Positions 7,752 to 17,286 are shown, counted from the first letter of the stretch. The stretch is DNA of 64,000 nt from Thermincola carboxydiphila (GCA_016841725.1 JAENYP010000003.1:1-64000); one strand, 5' to 3'. Numbers and translations are program-made. The notes: generated by a model not told the origin, from the sequence alone.

Positions 7752-7805
7752 GGAGACAGGAGTCAGGAGAACAGGAGTCAGGAGTCAGGAGTCAGGAGAC
7801 CAGGA
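7752..7805 (+). repeat. Imperfect CAGGAGT heptamer repeat
   Basis: Non-coding run of GGAGTCA-type units, tandem at the right end and interrupted by GGAGAAC and GAC variants. This kind of short direct repeat is dispersed in many bacterial genomes and is prone to slippage. It lies immediately behind the SLH gene. Confidence 0.7.
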
Positions 7806-7848
7806 AAAGGGACAATGAATAAGATAAAAGGCGGAAGATCGGTTGATG

Positions 7849-7878
7849 CCCTGGTGGTTCGTTGCTGCCGGGGTTTTT
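7849..7878 (+). terminator. Probable terminator after the SLH gene
   Basis: CCCTGG (7849-7854) pairs with CCGGGG (7868-7873, one G-T pair), followed by TTTTT. The stem is short. Confidence 0.5.
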
Positions 7879-7931
7879 CATACGCAATAAAAAAAGGAAA
7901 CAGGCGGATTTTGCCGAATACTGACTCTGGG

Positions 7932-7965
7932 AATCGGAATTGCGGGAATGAAATCAATTCGGATT
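7932..7965 (+). promoter_or_regulatory. Inverted repeat upstream of the LCP gene
   Basis: AATCGGAATTG (7932-7942) and CAATTCGGATT (7955-7965) are inverted copies with a single mismatch, 12 bases apart and about 33 bases before the next start codon. This could be an operator. The rest of the gap from 7748 to 7998 shows no convincing gene. Confidence 0.4.
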
Positions 7966-7998
7966 AATGGGAATGACATTTAGGAAGGACATCAGACT

Positions 7999-9036
7999 AT
8001 GCAGGATTTTCGCAGCTTTGATCAGGAATCTTATCCCGGGACTGCCAGGGTACGGCGCCTGAAACTCAGGAGAGTAAGAAAGCGCCGGTTATTTCTGACT
8101 ACTTTGCTATTAACAGCAGTTGTGATGCTGGCAGCATATGCTTATCAGGCGGACCTGTGGAGCGTGGCTGCAGAAATGTACTATAACAGCAGGACGGTTG
8201 CCGGGGGAGCCGAGATGCCGGTCACTGCAGAAACAAAATGGCTGAATGTACTGCTGATTGGTGTGGACCAGCGGAAAAACGAACCGGCCAGGTCTGACAC
8301 GCTTATGGCGGCACTGTTTAACATGAAGGAGAAGAAGGTTTACGTGGTATCCATTCCCCGTGATACCAGGGTTAAGATAGCGGGCCTGGAGCGCGCGACA
8401 CGGATTAACCATGCCCATTCCAACGGCGGAATTGAGCTGACCCGGAAGACGATGGAAGAGTTTCTGGGGATACCGGTACACAATTATGTGGAAACTAATT
8501 TTGACGGTTTTGAAAACATAATTGACATCATTGGCGGGGTAAACCTGGAGGTTGAAAAAAACATGTATTATCCACCCGAAGGAATTGATGTCAGTAAAGG
8601 TTACCAGCGTCTTGACGGACATGATGCCCTGGGATATGTCAGGTACAGGAGCGATGGTGGGGGGGATCTGCCCAGAATTGAGCGCCAGCACAAGTTTCTG
8701 GCGGCACTCACTGAGGAGGTTCTAAAACCGGGGACCCTGTTAAAAATACCTGATATTGCCGGTGAACTGCGCAGCAATGTGAAAACTGATCTCCCTATAA
8801 GGGAAATCATTATGCTGGCGGGGCGGTTTAAAAATACCGGTACGGAAAACATGAAATTTATAAATATACCGGGAAGCCCCAAATATATAAACGGAGCCAG
8901 TTACTACGTGGTCGATGAAGCAGAACTTCAGATTTTGATGGATGAAATTATTACCGGAGCTGCCGGCAAAAATAACGAGAATAATAACGTGAATAATAAT
9001 GAAGGAAAAGTTTTACCGGAAAGGGACCAAAACTGA
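7999..9036 (+). CDS. LytR-CpsA-Psr (LCP) family ligase
   Basis: Membrane-anchored phosphotransferase that attaches lipid-linked glycopolymers to peptidoglycan. The 345 residues have a basic cytoplasmic N-terminus, one membrane segment (about 33-50) and a complete extracellular LCP domain: WLNVLLIGVDQR, ARSDTLM, YVVSIPRDTRVKI, RINHAHSNGG, NYVETNFDGFENIIDIIGGV and the LDGHDALGYVRYRSD...RIERQ block. These include the conserved Arg and Asp residues that hold the polyprenyl pyrophosphate and Mg. The Asn-rich tail (NNENNNVNNNEG) is low complexity. The stop overlaps the csaB start (ATGA), so the two are translationally coupled; this suggests the polymer attached here is the one pyruvylated by CsaB. 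Confidence 0.92.
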   Translation: MQDFRSFDQESYPGTARVRRLKLRRVRKRRLFLTTLLLTAVVMLAAYAYQADLWSVAAEMYYNSRTVAGGAEMPVTAETKWLNVLLIGVDQRKNEPARSDTLMAALFNMKEKKVYVVSIPRDTRVKIAGLERATRINHAHSNGGIELTRKTMEEFLGIPVHNYVETNFDGFENIIDIIGGVNLEVEKNMYYPPEGIDVSKGYQRLDGHDALGYVRYRSDGGGDLPRIERQHKFLAALTEEVLKPGTLLKIPDIAGELRSNVKTDLPIREIIMLAGRFKNTGTENMKFINIPGSPKYINGASYYVVDEAELQILMDEIITGAAGKNNENNNVNNNEGKVLPERDQN

Positions 9037-10130
9037 TGAAAACTGTAGTGGTATCGGGTTATTACGGGTATGAAAACACAGGTGATGAAGCGCTCCTGGA
9101 TTCTATTATAAAGGCGCTCAAATCACAAATGCCGGGTATTCATATAATTGTATTATCAGTCAGGCCAGAAGAGACTACGCGGCGCTATGGCGTGGAGGCT
9201 GTTAACAGGCTGGGCCTGTCGCAGATTCTATCCGCCTTAAGGCGTGCCGACCTTCTCATAAGCGGAGGCGGCAGCCTGCTGCAGGATGTAACGGGGCCGC
9301 TGACCATACCGTATTACCTGGGTATTGTCGCTTTGGCCAAACTGATGGGAAAGCCGGTCATGTTTTATGCCCAGGGGATAGGTCCGGTCAATGGCAGTAT
9401 CGGTAAGCTGCTGATCAGGCTGATAGGCAGCAGGGTGGATATGATTACACTGCGGGATGAGACTTCGGCGAGCCTGCTGCGGCAGATCGGGGTGAGGCGG
9501 CCGCCGGTTGAGGTTACTGCTGACCCGGTGTTTGCCATGGAGCCGGAAGCGTGTGCCGCCAGTGAAGAAGTATTCAGGGCGCTGGGAATACCGGCGCCTG
9601 CCGGGCAGGTTGTGGGGATATTTATCCGGGAATGGCAGGGGCAGAAAGGGTACAAGGAGGCTGTGGCCGGGTTTGCCGACACCATGCTGGCAAAAGGGAG
9701 GCAGGTTATATTTGTGCCTATGCAGTACCCTGCTGATGCGGCCCCAGCAAGGGAAATTGCCGGGATGATGGACAATGACCCGGTACTGGTAGAAGAGGCC
9801 CTGGGCTTTTCCCGGATTACAGAGCTGGTAAGGGCAATGGATGTGGTTGTGGGGATGAGGCTCCATGCCCTGATAATTGCTGCTTCCTGTGCCGCGCCGA
9901 TGGCCGGGCTCAGTTATGACCCTAAGGTAACTGACTTCCTCAGGAGTATCGGGCAGCCGGTCCTGGAAGATCTGGAGAGTATTACTGCCAGACAGCTTGT
10001 GGAGGAAGTGGAGCAGGTATTTAATAACAGGGAAATTGTCAGGAAGAACCTGCAGGATATCAGGAAGGAACTGCGGCAAAAGGCGCTAAGGAACAGTGAG
10101 ATAGCAATACGGCTGATAGAGAATAGATAG
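9036..10130 (+). CDS. csaB: Polysaccharide pyruvyl transferase CsaB
   Basis: CsaB adds a pyruvate ketal to the secondary wall polymer, creating the ligand for SLH domains. The 364 residues fit the family: N-terminal VVSGYYGYENTGDEALLDSI, SGGGSLLQDVTGP near residue 74, YAQGIGPVNG near 111, a TADPVFAME segment near 163, and the C-terminal VVGMRLHALIIAASCAAPMAGLSYDPKV block with the conserved RLHA. Its start overlaps the LCP stop. The setting among SLH protein genes supports the assignment. Long antisense open frames across it are by-products of its codon composition. Confidence 0.93.
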   Translation: MKTVVVSGYYGYENTGDEALLDSIIKALKSQMPGIHIIVLSVRPEETTRRYGVEAVNRLGLSQILSALRRADLLISGGGSLLQDVTGPLTIPYYLGIVALAKLMGKPVMFYAQGIGPVNGSIGKLLIRLIGSRVDMITLRDETSASLLRQIGVRRPPVEVTADPVFAMEPEACAASEEVFRALGIPAPAGQVVGIFIREWQGQKGYKEAVAGFADTMLAKGRQVIFVPMQYPADAAPAREIAGMMDNDPVLVEEALGFSRITELVRAMDVVVGMRLHALIIAASCAAPMAGLSYDPKVTDFLRSIGQPVLEDLESITARQLVEEVEQVFNNREIVRKNLQDIRKELRQKALRNSEIAIRLIENR

Positions 10131-10161
10131 CAGAGGAGAAAAATTTTGCTTCGGAAGTAAA

Positions 10162-10211
10162 AGGCTGTAAACCTGCCGGGAACCAATCCTGGGTTGGGGT
10201 GCAGCTTTTTT
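10162..10211 (+). terminator. Imperfect terminator after csaB
   Basis: An extended, interrupted stem (GCTG/CAGC at the base, AACC/GGTT inside) followed by seven T residues at 10205-10211. The bulges lower confidence. Confidence 0.5.
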
Positions 10212-10351
10212 TACTGGCAAAAGTAAAAAATAATTAAAGAAAAAATTCTTTCCTACCCCATTAAACCGACACATACCCCCGAATAAATATGAATATAAAA
10301 AGAGAGGGAGATTACTGAAACATTCCCTAAATATTGGTTGTCCGAAAGCTG

Positions 10352-10381
10352 TTGACTAGTGGGTCGGGAATTAGGTATAAT
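10352..10381 (+). promoter_or_regulatory. Strong sigma-A-type promoter of the S-layer gene
   Basis: TTGACT (10352-10357), 18-base spacer, TATAAT (10376-10381). This is the best -35/-10 pair in this region and the first after the csaB terminator. It predicts a transcript start near 10388 and a leader of about 327 bases. Confidence 0.75.
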
Positions 10382-10387
10382 TAATTC

Positions 10388-10714
10388 AGATTTGTGGCAC
10401 AATAATCCTTTTGAGTTAATGTAGTCCCAGTGCAGGAAGGGAACAGCAGCAGGCCTAAATCAAACCAGAACAAATAGTGACAAAAAAATAAAAAAATTCC
10501 GCCTTGTTGAAGGAAAACTTATCCAGTATGTAGAATGAAAACGAATAGGCTAAAATTATGCGGCTTAAAATTTCTAAAGGTATAAACCTTTAGTATTATT
10601 GGTTCTAGATAAGTATCTCTTGAAGGGGGTGTTGCAACAAAAGATAGGTGAATAGGCGGATTTTTTATTGGTTTCAAAAGAAAGAGAAAATAAGCAAAGG
10701 GGGATTTTAGAAGA
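10388..10714 (+). promoter_or_regulatory. Long untranslated leader of the S-layer mRNA
   Basis: No gene is visible in this 327-base stretch. It contains a perfect 7-bp hairpin (CTAAAGG/CCTTTAG, 10574-10593) and ends in the AAAGGGGGAT ribosome site of the S-layer gene. Long stable leaders are typical of S-layer mRNAs. I saw no known riboswitch motif. A second weak promoter (TTGAAG ... TAGAAT near 10507-10536) is possible. Confidence 0.5.
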
Positions 10715-13432
10715 ATGAGAAAGTTTAAAAGAATGATTGCTCTCGTAACTGTAGCTCTGTTCGTTCTCGCATTCGCAGCTCCTGCCGGAGCAGCTGATAC
10801 AACTGTTGATAAAGCAGCTATCGGTAAAGATGTAAAAGGCACTAAGTATGAAATTGATTCTAAGAAAATGATTGCTCTTGGAATCATCGAAGGTTACCCC
10901 GATGGTACTGTAAAGCCAGAGAGTAACGTAACCCGGGCTGAATTTGCAGCAATTGTTGCCAGGGAACTGGATATTGCTGAAGGAGCCGGTCAGAGTACCA
11001 CCAAGTTTGCTGATGTTCCGGCAAGCCACTGGGCTAGCGGACTGGTTAATATTGCTGTAGGAAAAGGTATCATCCAGGGTTATCCTGATGGCACATTTAA
11101 GCCTGATGCACCTGTAACCTATGCAGAAGCATATGCTATGCTGGTAAGAATGCTTGGTTATGGCAAGACTGTTGAAGGCACTGTATGGCCAAGTGGAGTA
11201 ATGGCTAAGGCCGCTTCCATTGGTGTATCCAAGAAGGTAAGTGGTGGTGCTAATGAACCCATGCTTCGCGGTGATGTTATTATCGCTGCCGCTAACTCAT
11301 TAACCATTGATTTAATGGAGCAAGTTACATGGGGCAGCGATCAATACTGGCAAGAAGTTGACAAGACCATCCTTGAAGATTACCTCGATTACACAATTTA
11401 TGATGATGATGATACAAATGACGATGAGTATCCTGTAGTAGACGATGTTCCCAGATTCAACCTTTCTACTATGGATGCAGATGAAATTACTTTTAATAAT
11501 ATTGCAAGTACTACTTTCACGGTACCTGCTTATATTAATCCGGACGATTTTGCTGGTCAGTCGGTAGAATTCTGGGCTAATGATGATGACGAAATCGTTT
11601 ACATTGCCGCGAGCGGTGAAGAAGAAGTTTATACCGACAAGATTGAAAGTGCTACTGACAAGGCAACTGATGAGGTTAAACTGGATGACTCTAACAAGAC
11701 CTATAAGATTGCCTCAGGTGCTGAAGTATTCAAGAACATTGATGACACCGAGATCTATGGCGGCGATGCCAGTGTACTTAACGCTTTAGCAGGACGTAAC
11801 ATTAAAGTTGTACTTGATTCGGATGATCAGGTTAAATATGCAGTGGTCACTGAGTGGTACAATAATGATGGCGACACTCAACTGGGTATAGTAGATTCTG
11901 TTGATACATCAGATGAAATTATCGAGTTCCAAAATGACCTTTCTGACTTAGAACTTGAGGATTATGATTATGTTATCTACAAGGATGGCGCTCAGATTGA
12001 ACTGGGTGACATAAGTGCAGATGACGTTCTCAACATCCTGATTGACGACTCTGATGAAGAGGCTTACATCGTCGTTACCAGTGAAAAAGTTGAAGGCGAA
12101 GTTACCGATGTTCGCTACAATGATGCCAACAGGCCTGATTCCTTTGACATCTATGTTGATGGCACGAAATACGATGTTGCCGGATTCAATGGAATATATC
12201 CGGCGACTTACTCCGATGACGAAAATGATACCTTTAATGCATTAGATAAGAGTGGTTTAACTGACCTTAACGGCCAGGATGTAACTCTCTACCTGGATGC
12301 GGACGGTAAAGTAGTTCATGTTCTCAGCGGAGAGATTGATTCTGATTCCAACATCGGTGTGGTTTCCAGTGATGCCCAACCGGGTACGTATGGTGATGAA
12401 GTAAGGGTTAAAGTCACCAATATCAGTGGTACAGAGGTAACTTATACCTTTGATCCTGATGATGTGGAACTTTGGGTCAACGGAACAAAAACGACCGATC
12501 CGGATGCTACTGATTTCGTAAATACATTAGAAGCAAGTAACACAACCCTATATCCCGACAGCTTCCTGCCGGTAGATGTAACTCTTGACAGCAGCGGAAA
12601 GCTTAGTAAGATTGAAGTTGTTACTGATGATTATGATAATGATAGCGACGGTTCGACTATCGATAAGGATGATAACACTATTGAGCTTCCCAATGGTGAC
12701 TTCTACGTAACTGACAGCACTTACATCTTTGATATGACAGCAGGTTATGATGATGTTGATGTTGTTACCTGGAGTTCAATAAAGAACGGTTCTCTAAGCA
12801 ATATCTACTTCTCGACTGACGGTGATGAAGTTGAATATTTGTTCATCATGGGTGGCAGTGTTTCATCTGATAACTCTTACGGAGTAATCAAGGGCTTTAC
12901 TGTTGATTTAGATGGTGATGATGCAGTAGTTGTGGTACTGCCTGACGGAAGTGAAGAAACTATCAGGAGCGAAAATGCTAACTTTGTAGGCGAATACGTC
13001 TATAATTCACCAAGTGCATTGGCTAAGGGTCAATTCATCCAATACACCACCGATTCAGATGGTATTGATGACTTTACAATCCTTGCTACTTCGAAAGCAA
13101 TTTCCAATGCTACATTGAACCCGGCAGACATCGATTCCATGAAGTATGTAAGGGTAGACAGCGCTTCAAGCACTTCACTAAAAGGTTACCTGGTAGATGG
13201 TACGGGTTCCGGCAGCATAGCTAGTAGTACTTCATACTACACGGTAAACTCTAGTACCAAGTACTTCGAAATCTTTGATGGTGCAGCACTGAAAACCGTT
13301 TCCGGTGTTCATAAGAACGATTTGGTTCTGATGATCGACACCGATGATGACGGTGCAACTGCAGATTATGTAGTAGTAGTTGCAGAAGACTTCAAGCTTA
13401 CAAGTACCGACAGCTTTAAGTGGTTACAGTAA
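10715..13432 (+). CDS. Major S-layer protein candidate with SLH domains
   Basis: A 905-residue exported protein: signal peptide (about 1-26, cleavage near AGA-AD), then SLH repeats (about 48-195) with IIEGYPDGTVKPESNVTRAEFAAI and IIQGYPDGTFKPDAPVTYAEA; a third repeat is poorly conserved. The remaining 700 residues are very rich in Asp, Thr, Ser and Val, with many short beta-type segments and no enzyme motif, as expected of a surface-lattice protein. The isolated transcription unit, strong promoter, long leader, strong ribosome site and strong terminator all point to high expression. The abundant Ser/Thr could carry O-glycans made by the adjacent locus. Anchoring would depend on CsaB-modified polymer. 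Confidence 0.88.
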   Translation: MRKFKRMIALVTVALFVLAFAAPAGAADTTVDKAAIGKDVKGTKYEIDSKKMIALGIIEGYPDGTVKPESNVTRAEFAAIVARELDIAEGAGQSTTKFADVPASHWASGLVNIAVGKGIIQGYPDGTFKPDAPVTYAEAYAMLVRMLGYGKTVEGTVWPSGVMAKAASIGVSKKVSGGANEPMLRGDVIIAAANSLTIDLMEQVTWGSDQYWQEVDKTILEDYLDYTIYDDDDTNDDEYPVVDDVPRFNLSTMDADEITFNNIASTTFTVPAYINPDDFAGQSVEFWANDDDEIVYIAASGEEEVYTDKIESATDKATDEVKLDDSNKTYKIASGAEVFKNIDDTEIYGGDASVLNALAGRNIKVVLDSDDQVKYAVVTEWYNNDGDTQLGIVDSVDTSDEIIEFQNDLSDLELEDYDYVIYKDGAQIELGDISADDVLNILIDDSDEEAYIVVTSEKVEGEVTDVRYNDANRPDSFDIYVDGTKYDVAGFNGIYPATYSDDENDTFNALDKSGLTDLNGQDVTLYLDADGKVVHVLSGEIDSDSNIGVVSSDAQPGTYGDEVRVKVTNISGTEVTYTFDPDDVELWVNGTKTTDPDATDFVNTLEASNTTLYPDSFLPVDVTLDSSGKLSKIEVVTDDYDNDSDGSTIDKDDNTIELPNGDFYVTDSTYIFDMTAGYDDVDVVTWSSIKNGSLSNIYFSTDGDEVEYLFIMGGSVSSDNSYGVIKGFTVDLDGDDAVVVVLPDGSEETIRSENANFVGEYVYNSPSALAKGQFIQYTTDSDGIDDFTILATSKAISNATLNPADIDSMKYVRVDSASSTSLKGYLVDGTGSGSIASSTSYYTVNSSTKYFEIFDGAALKTVSGVHKNDLVLMIDTDDDGATADYVVVVAEDFKLTSTDSFKWLQ

Positions 13433-13443
13433 GCATTAAAAAT

Positions 13444-13478
13444 AAAGAGCACTCCGAAAGGGGTGCTCTTTATTTTTG
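13444..13478 (+). terminator. Strong terminator of the S-layer gene
   Basis: A perfect 12-bp stem (AAAGAGCACTCC with GGGGTGCTCTTT, G-T allowed) closed by a GAAA tetraloop, followed by a T-rich tract. Confidence 0.92.
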
Positions 13479-13615
13479 TGCAAAAGCAAAAAAATGTGCA
13501 GCGGGTCGAAATAGTGACCGCAATTATTAGTAGATTATTGAAGGAAATTGAAAATAGAGGTCGAAAAGGGATACTAATAAAAACACTAACTGAAACATAA
13601 TGAGGTGAAGACTGA

Positions 13616-15727
13616 TTGAGTAAGAAGAAGCAGAAACAGCATAAATTTAATAAGGTAACGGAGCCAGAATTATTGCTGGGGTTATTAATGGTATTCCTGT
13701 TTTGCCTTCCTTTTTTCAAAGGACTTTTTTTTGAAAAAGAGCTTTTGGCGGCCAACATAATTTCAGCGGTCATGATGATAATTTTATTATATAGAGACAG
13801 CCGAGAGAGAAAACTGGAACTATTCAAAAGTCCGGTTGACTATGCATGGATTGGATTTATCGTAATTTATATTGCTGCTACGATTGGTGCCGTTAATATT
13901 CGGGAGTCACTTGTTGAAACTTTAGGTATTATCAACTATTTTTTTATCTTTATTTTGATATCATATTATGCTTCTAAAGGGAAAATCAACATTTTACTAA
14001 AGAACTTATTCCTGAGTGGGACAATCGTTGCCTTAACAGGATTACTAAGTGCGAGCAACATAATCAGATTAGAATATGCTATTGTTGATGGCAGGATCAC
14101 TTCAACTTTACAGTATCCCAATACGCTGGCAGCATATCTTATGGCAATCATGGTAATCGGGATTGGTTTAATGGTTACAGAGCAGAGGTTTAAATACAGG
14201 CTGTTAATGGCTATGGGTAATTTTATCGTTATCCTAACTTTCATTGGGACCAAGTCAAGAGGAGGACTATTGGTCTTACCTCTTATATTATTGATTCTGA
14301 TAGTTGGGCCCCTGAAGGGTTACAGGATGAGGTTAATAGTAAAGAGTTTGCTTCTATTAATAGTCTCTGTGTTAATCTCACTAAAATATTATACAGATAA
14401 TATTTATCAACCAGATAGTATCATATGGGTATTGACAGGACTTTTTGCAGTTGCACTTATTGAAGTTATTTCATATAAGGTAATGGCAAAAAAACATGAG
14501 TTTAGCCAAAGAAAATATAAGTACGTGCCGGCAATCCTGATCTGTCTGGTAATTTCCGCTGGGCTTTTTTTCGTCATTCAAGGCGGTGGACATAACTTGA
14601 AATCGGGTGGCTTTGAAAGACTGGGTGATATAAGTCTTAGCAGTCGTAACGTACAGGAAAGGATAGTATTTGTCAAGGATGCAATTGAAATAGTAAAGGA
14701 AAACCCTTTGCTTGGTGTCGGCGGTGGGGGTTGGGAAATTCTTTACAGGCAGTACAGGAGCCACTTGTATATAGCCGCTTTGATCCACAACCATTTTGCA
14801 CAAATATGGGTAGAGGCTGGAACGCTAGGTCTGGCAGCTTTTTTGGCGTTATGGATTACAATGTTTTATATGGTCGCGAAACTGGTTCGAAGGATGGACA
14901 ACCCTGAAGAAAAGATGATTTTATGGGTATGTTTCTGTGCTGCTATTGCTCTTGGCATGCATAGTCTGATTGATTTTAACCTATCCTTTGGAGCAATTTC
15001 AATTATTTTGTGGAGTATGTTTGGAGTTGTTAGAGGTAATTATGAGTCCTATTTGAAAGGAACGAAGTTTGTTATTCCCATGAATTCCAAGGGGCTAGTT
15101 TATACACTGACAGGTATGATGGCTGTATATATATTGATTTCCGGGTCGTTTTTTATCAGTAACAGGTATGGGCAGTTAGGCATGGAGGAATTGGCCAAAG
15201 GTGGGAATGCTACCAGTACGTATTTTGAAAAGGCAATTATGTTTAATCCTCTGGCAGATAAGTACTATAATGGGGTGGCGGCCTATTGGTATGGTAAGGG
15301 AGCCGCTTCCAACAGCCGTACAGTGATAAAGAAGGGTTTGGAGTTTTCAGAACGGGCTGTTGCTCTTTCTCCAATGACACCTGAATATCATAAGCTATAT
15401 GGAATGATATTGTTGGCTGTAGGTGACCTTGATAAAGGCGTTACTGAAATAGAAAGGTCAGGTCAGTTAGCCAAGTATGACCAACAGTCTTATGACTCAT
15501 TGTCAAGTGCTTACCTGCTTGTAGCACAACATTACCTGGAAAAGGGAGAAGATGCGAAGGCAGAGCCATACCTGATTAAACTTCAGGAAATCCCGGATGC
15601 TATTAATAAGGAAATGGCTGCAGTGCCTGACCTGGGACGTAAATTGTGGAGACCGGGAGCAGATTTTCTAAAGGTAACCCCGATTATCGAAAAAAATATC
15701 AGTGAGGCGGAAAAAATTAACAGTTAA
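13616..15727 (+). CDS. O-antigen ligase/polymerase-like membrane protein with TPR tail (copy 1)
   Basis: A 703-residue protein with about a dozen hydrophobic segments (residues 15-500) and a periplasmic-type loop carrying the family signature ERIVFVKDAIEIVKENPLLGVGGGGW and HNHFAQIWVEAGTLGLAAF, as in WaaL/Wzy and the S-layer oligosaccharyltransferase WsaB. The C-terminal 190 residues form TPR-like helical repeats (YFEKAIMFNPLADKYY, KGLEFSERAVALSPMTPEYHKLYG). The start is TTG with GAGGTGA upstream. It lies directly behind the S-layer gene, so a role in moving glycan from lipid carrier to that protein is attractive but inferred; a chain polymerase is the alternative. A paralogue of identical architecture is at 43518. 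Confidence 0.8.
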   Translation: MSKKKQKQHKFNKVTEPELLLGLLMVFLFCLPFFKGLFFEKELLAANIISAVMMIILLYRDSRERKLELFKSPVDYAWIGFIVIYIAATIGAVNIRESLVETLGIINYFFIFILISYYASKGKINILLKNLFLSGTIVALTGLLSASNIIRLEYAIVDGRITSTLQYPNTLAAYLMAIMVIGIGLMVTEQRFKYRLLMAMGNFIVILTFIGTKSRGGLLVLPLILLILIVGPLKGYRMRLIVKSLLLLIVSVLISLKYYTDNIYQPDSIIWVLTGLFAVALIEVISYKVMAKKHEFSQRKYKYVPAILICLVISAGLFFVIQGGGHNLKSGGFERLGDISLSSRNVQERIVFVKDAIEIVKENPLLGVGGGGWEILYRQYRSHLYIAALIHNHFAQIWVEAGTLGLAAFLALWITMFYMVAKLVRRMDNPEEKMILWVCFCAAIALGMHSLIDFNLSFGAISIILWSMFGVVRGNYESYLKGTKFVIPMNSKGLVYTLTGMMAVYILISGSFFISNRYGQLGMEELAKGGNATSTYFEKAIMFNPLADKYYNGVAAYWYGKGAASNSRTVIKKGLEFSERAVALSPMTPEYHKLYGMILLAVGDLDKGVTEIERSGQLAKYDQQSYDSLSSAYLLVAQHYLEKGEDAKAEPYLIKLQEIPDAINKEMAAVPDLGRKLWRPGADFLKVTPIIEKNISEAEKINS

Positions 15728-15736
15728 AGAGGATTG

Positions 15737-15759
15737 ACACTGGGAAACCTGTGTTTTTT
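15737..15759 (+). terminator. Short terminator after ligase copy 1
   Basis: ACAC/GTGT with inner GG/CC and an intervening T-T mismatch (15737-15754), then six T residues. Weak stem, so read-through into the next gene is likely. Confidence 0.45.
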
Positions 15760-15918
15760 CTTGAGTGGTTTTAGTTTCAGGAAAACTTATCTCAAAAAGG
15801 GTAATTTTACTGTGATATAAAATAGCGATTAAGGAAGGAATTTTGGATATGAAGTAGAAAATTAACAAAGTTACCTGTAAATTAGCGGAAAAATACCCCT
15901 TTAGGGGAGGATTTGGCA

Positions 15919-17286
15919 ATGTGGCTTTCTGATAGAAAAACCGGACGTTCCATAATAATAATGCTTATGGATGTCCTGATTATAAATATCAGTATAATTC
16001 TGGCTTACCTGATAAGGTTTAATTGTACACTGCCATCCTATAACTTTGAGCCCTACTTGCAGTTGTTTTTATGGATATCACTGGGAAGCCTCTTTTTTCT
16101 TAATATGTATCAGTTATATTCGGTATCTCCCAGGACCAAGTGGGATAACCAGTTTTATTCAATCGTCCTGGCTGTGTCACTCACCTTAATGCTGAGCATA
16201 TCACTTACATATATCAGCGCCAATTATGCCTTTCCCCGTTCCGTATTTATTCTAAGCGGACTAATCCAGGTTATTTTGTTGACTGTGTGGCGTTACTTTT
16301 TATGGAGAGCGGCTAAAAAAGCTCTGGGGGTGCAGAAGGCAATAATAATTGGCAGTGGGCAGGAGACCCTGGAAATGGCTGAGCGGTTTGCCGAATTCTC
16401 CGAGAGTCATATTGAGATAATCGGGATAATATCAGAAGAAGCTTCCTTCTCGGGAGCAGGTAGTGAAAAGTTTAAAGTGCTGGGTAGTATAGATGAGTAT
16501 GATAAGATAATAAACAGTGTTGTCTGTGATGTTGTGATTATTATCCCGTCCCTTGATGCTGGATTAAAAGAACAAATAGTATGTCTCTGCTATTCATCTG
16601 GGAAAGAGGTCTTTTTAATCCCTGCTTTATATGAGGTTCTTCTTGTAAAAGCGGACTTAAATCTGATAGATGATATTCCGGTTTTCGGAGTAAAGAACAC
16701 CAATGGAGAAGGTAATTTTATAAAGAGATTTTTAGATTTATTTGTTGCAATTGCTGCTTTTGTTATTACTTTGCCAATAATGGCATTAATTGGGTTTATA
16801 ATTAAACTAGACTCTCCCGGGGCAATTATTTATAAACAGGAACGAGTTACCAAGGGTGGTAAACTATTCACTCTGTATAAATTCCGCACCATGGTGCAGG
16901 ACGCAGAGCAGGGTACGGGTCCGGTATTTGCGTGTGAAGATGACCAGCGGGCTACCAGGGTAGGCAGAATACTGCGGTTGTCCAGGTTGGATGAACTTCC
17001 CCAGTTGGTCAATGTAATCAGGGGCGATATGAGTATGGTTGGCCCCAGGCCGGAGCGGCCGTTTTTTGTGGAACAGTATGTAAAAGAAATCTATGGCTAT
17101 GAGAACAGGCATAGAATAAAACCAGGTATCACCGGGATAGCTCAGATAGCCGGCAAGTATAATACCGGCCCGCGGGAGAAGCTGGTTTTTGACCTGCTGT
17201 ATGCCAAGAGGAATAATATTTTGGTGGACCTGCAGATACTGCTGCAGACGGTGAAGGTTTTGTTTATGAGGGATAAGGCATCATAG
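15919..17286 (+). CDS. Polyprenyl-phosphate sugar-1-phosphate transferase (initiating enzyme 1)
   Basis: Transfers a sugar-1-phosphate from a nucleotide sugar to undecaprenyl phosphate, the first step of lipid-linked glycan assembly. The 455 residues have four N-terminal membrane segments (about 12-130), a Rossmann-like middle domain (KAIIIGSGQETLEMAERF, about 140), one further membrane helix and the catalytic Bac_transf domain: KQERVTKGGKLFTLYKFRTM, SRLDELPQLVNVIRGDMSMVGPRPERPFF and RHRIKPGITGIAQIAGKYNT. The ATG at 15919 is preferred over TTG at 15913 because GGGGAGG is then 9 bases away. It resembles WsaP/WbaP-type enzymes of S-layer glycan loci. The sugar cannot be read from sequence. Confidence 0.88.
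   Translation: MWLSDRKTGRSIIIMLMDVLIINISIILAYLIRFNCTLPSYNFEPYLQLFLWISLGSLFFLNMYQLYSVSPRTKWDNQFYSIVLAVSLTLMLSISLTYISANYAFPRSVFILSGLIQVILLTVWRYFLWRAAKKALGVQKAIIIGSGQETLEMAERFAEFSESHIEIIGIISEEASFSGAGSEKFKVLGSIDEYDKIINSVVCDVVIIIPSLDAGLKEQIVCLCYSSGKEVFLIPALYEVLLVKADLNLIDDIPVFGVKNTNGEGNFIKRFLDLFVAIAAFVITLPIMALIGFIIKLDSPGAIIYKQERVTKGGKLFTLYKFRTMVQDAEQGTGPVFACEDDQRATRVGRILRLSRLDELPQLVNVIRGDMSMVGPRPERPFFVEQYVKEIYGYENRHRIKPGITGIAQIAGKYNTGPREKLVFDLLYAKRNNILVDLQILLQTVKVLFMRDKAS

Noticed and set aside
7752-7805. CRISPR array
   Set aside because: The units are about 7 bases and essentially contiguous with no unique spacers, and there are no cas genes nearby.
7698-7967. 89-codon + strand frame spanning the SLH gene end and the repeat array
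   Set aside because: Begins inside the SLH gene in another frame and mostly translates the CAGGAGT repeat and a terminator hairpin.
9237-10079. 280-codon open frame on the - strand inside csaB
   Set aside because: Wholly antisense to a well-matched csaB; no ribosome site and a composition of His, Pro, Arg and Gln typical of shadow frames.
10388-10714. Riboswitch (such as cyclic di-GMP class) in the S-layer leader
   Set aside because: I looked for the conserved cores of the common classes and saw none; only a simple hairpin is supported.
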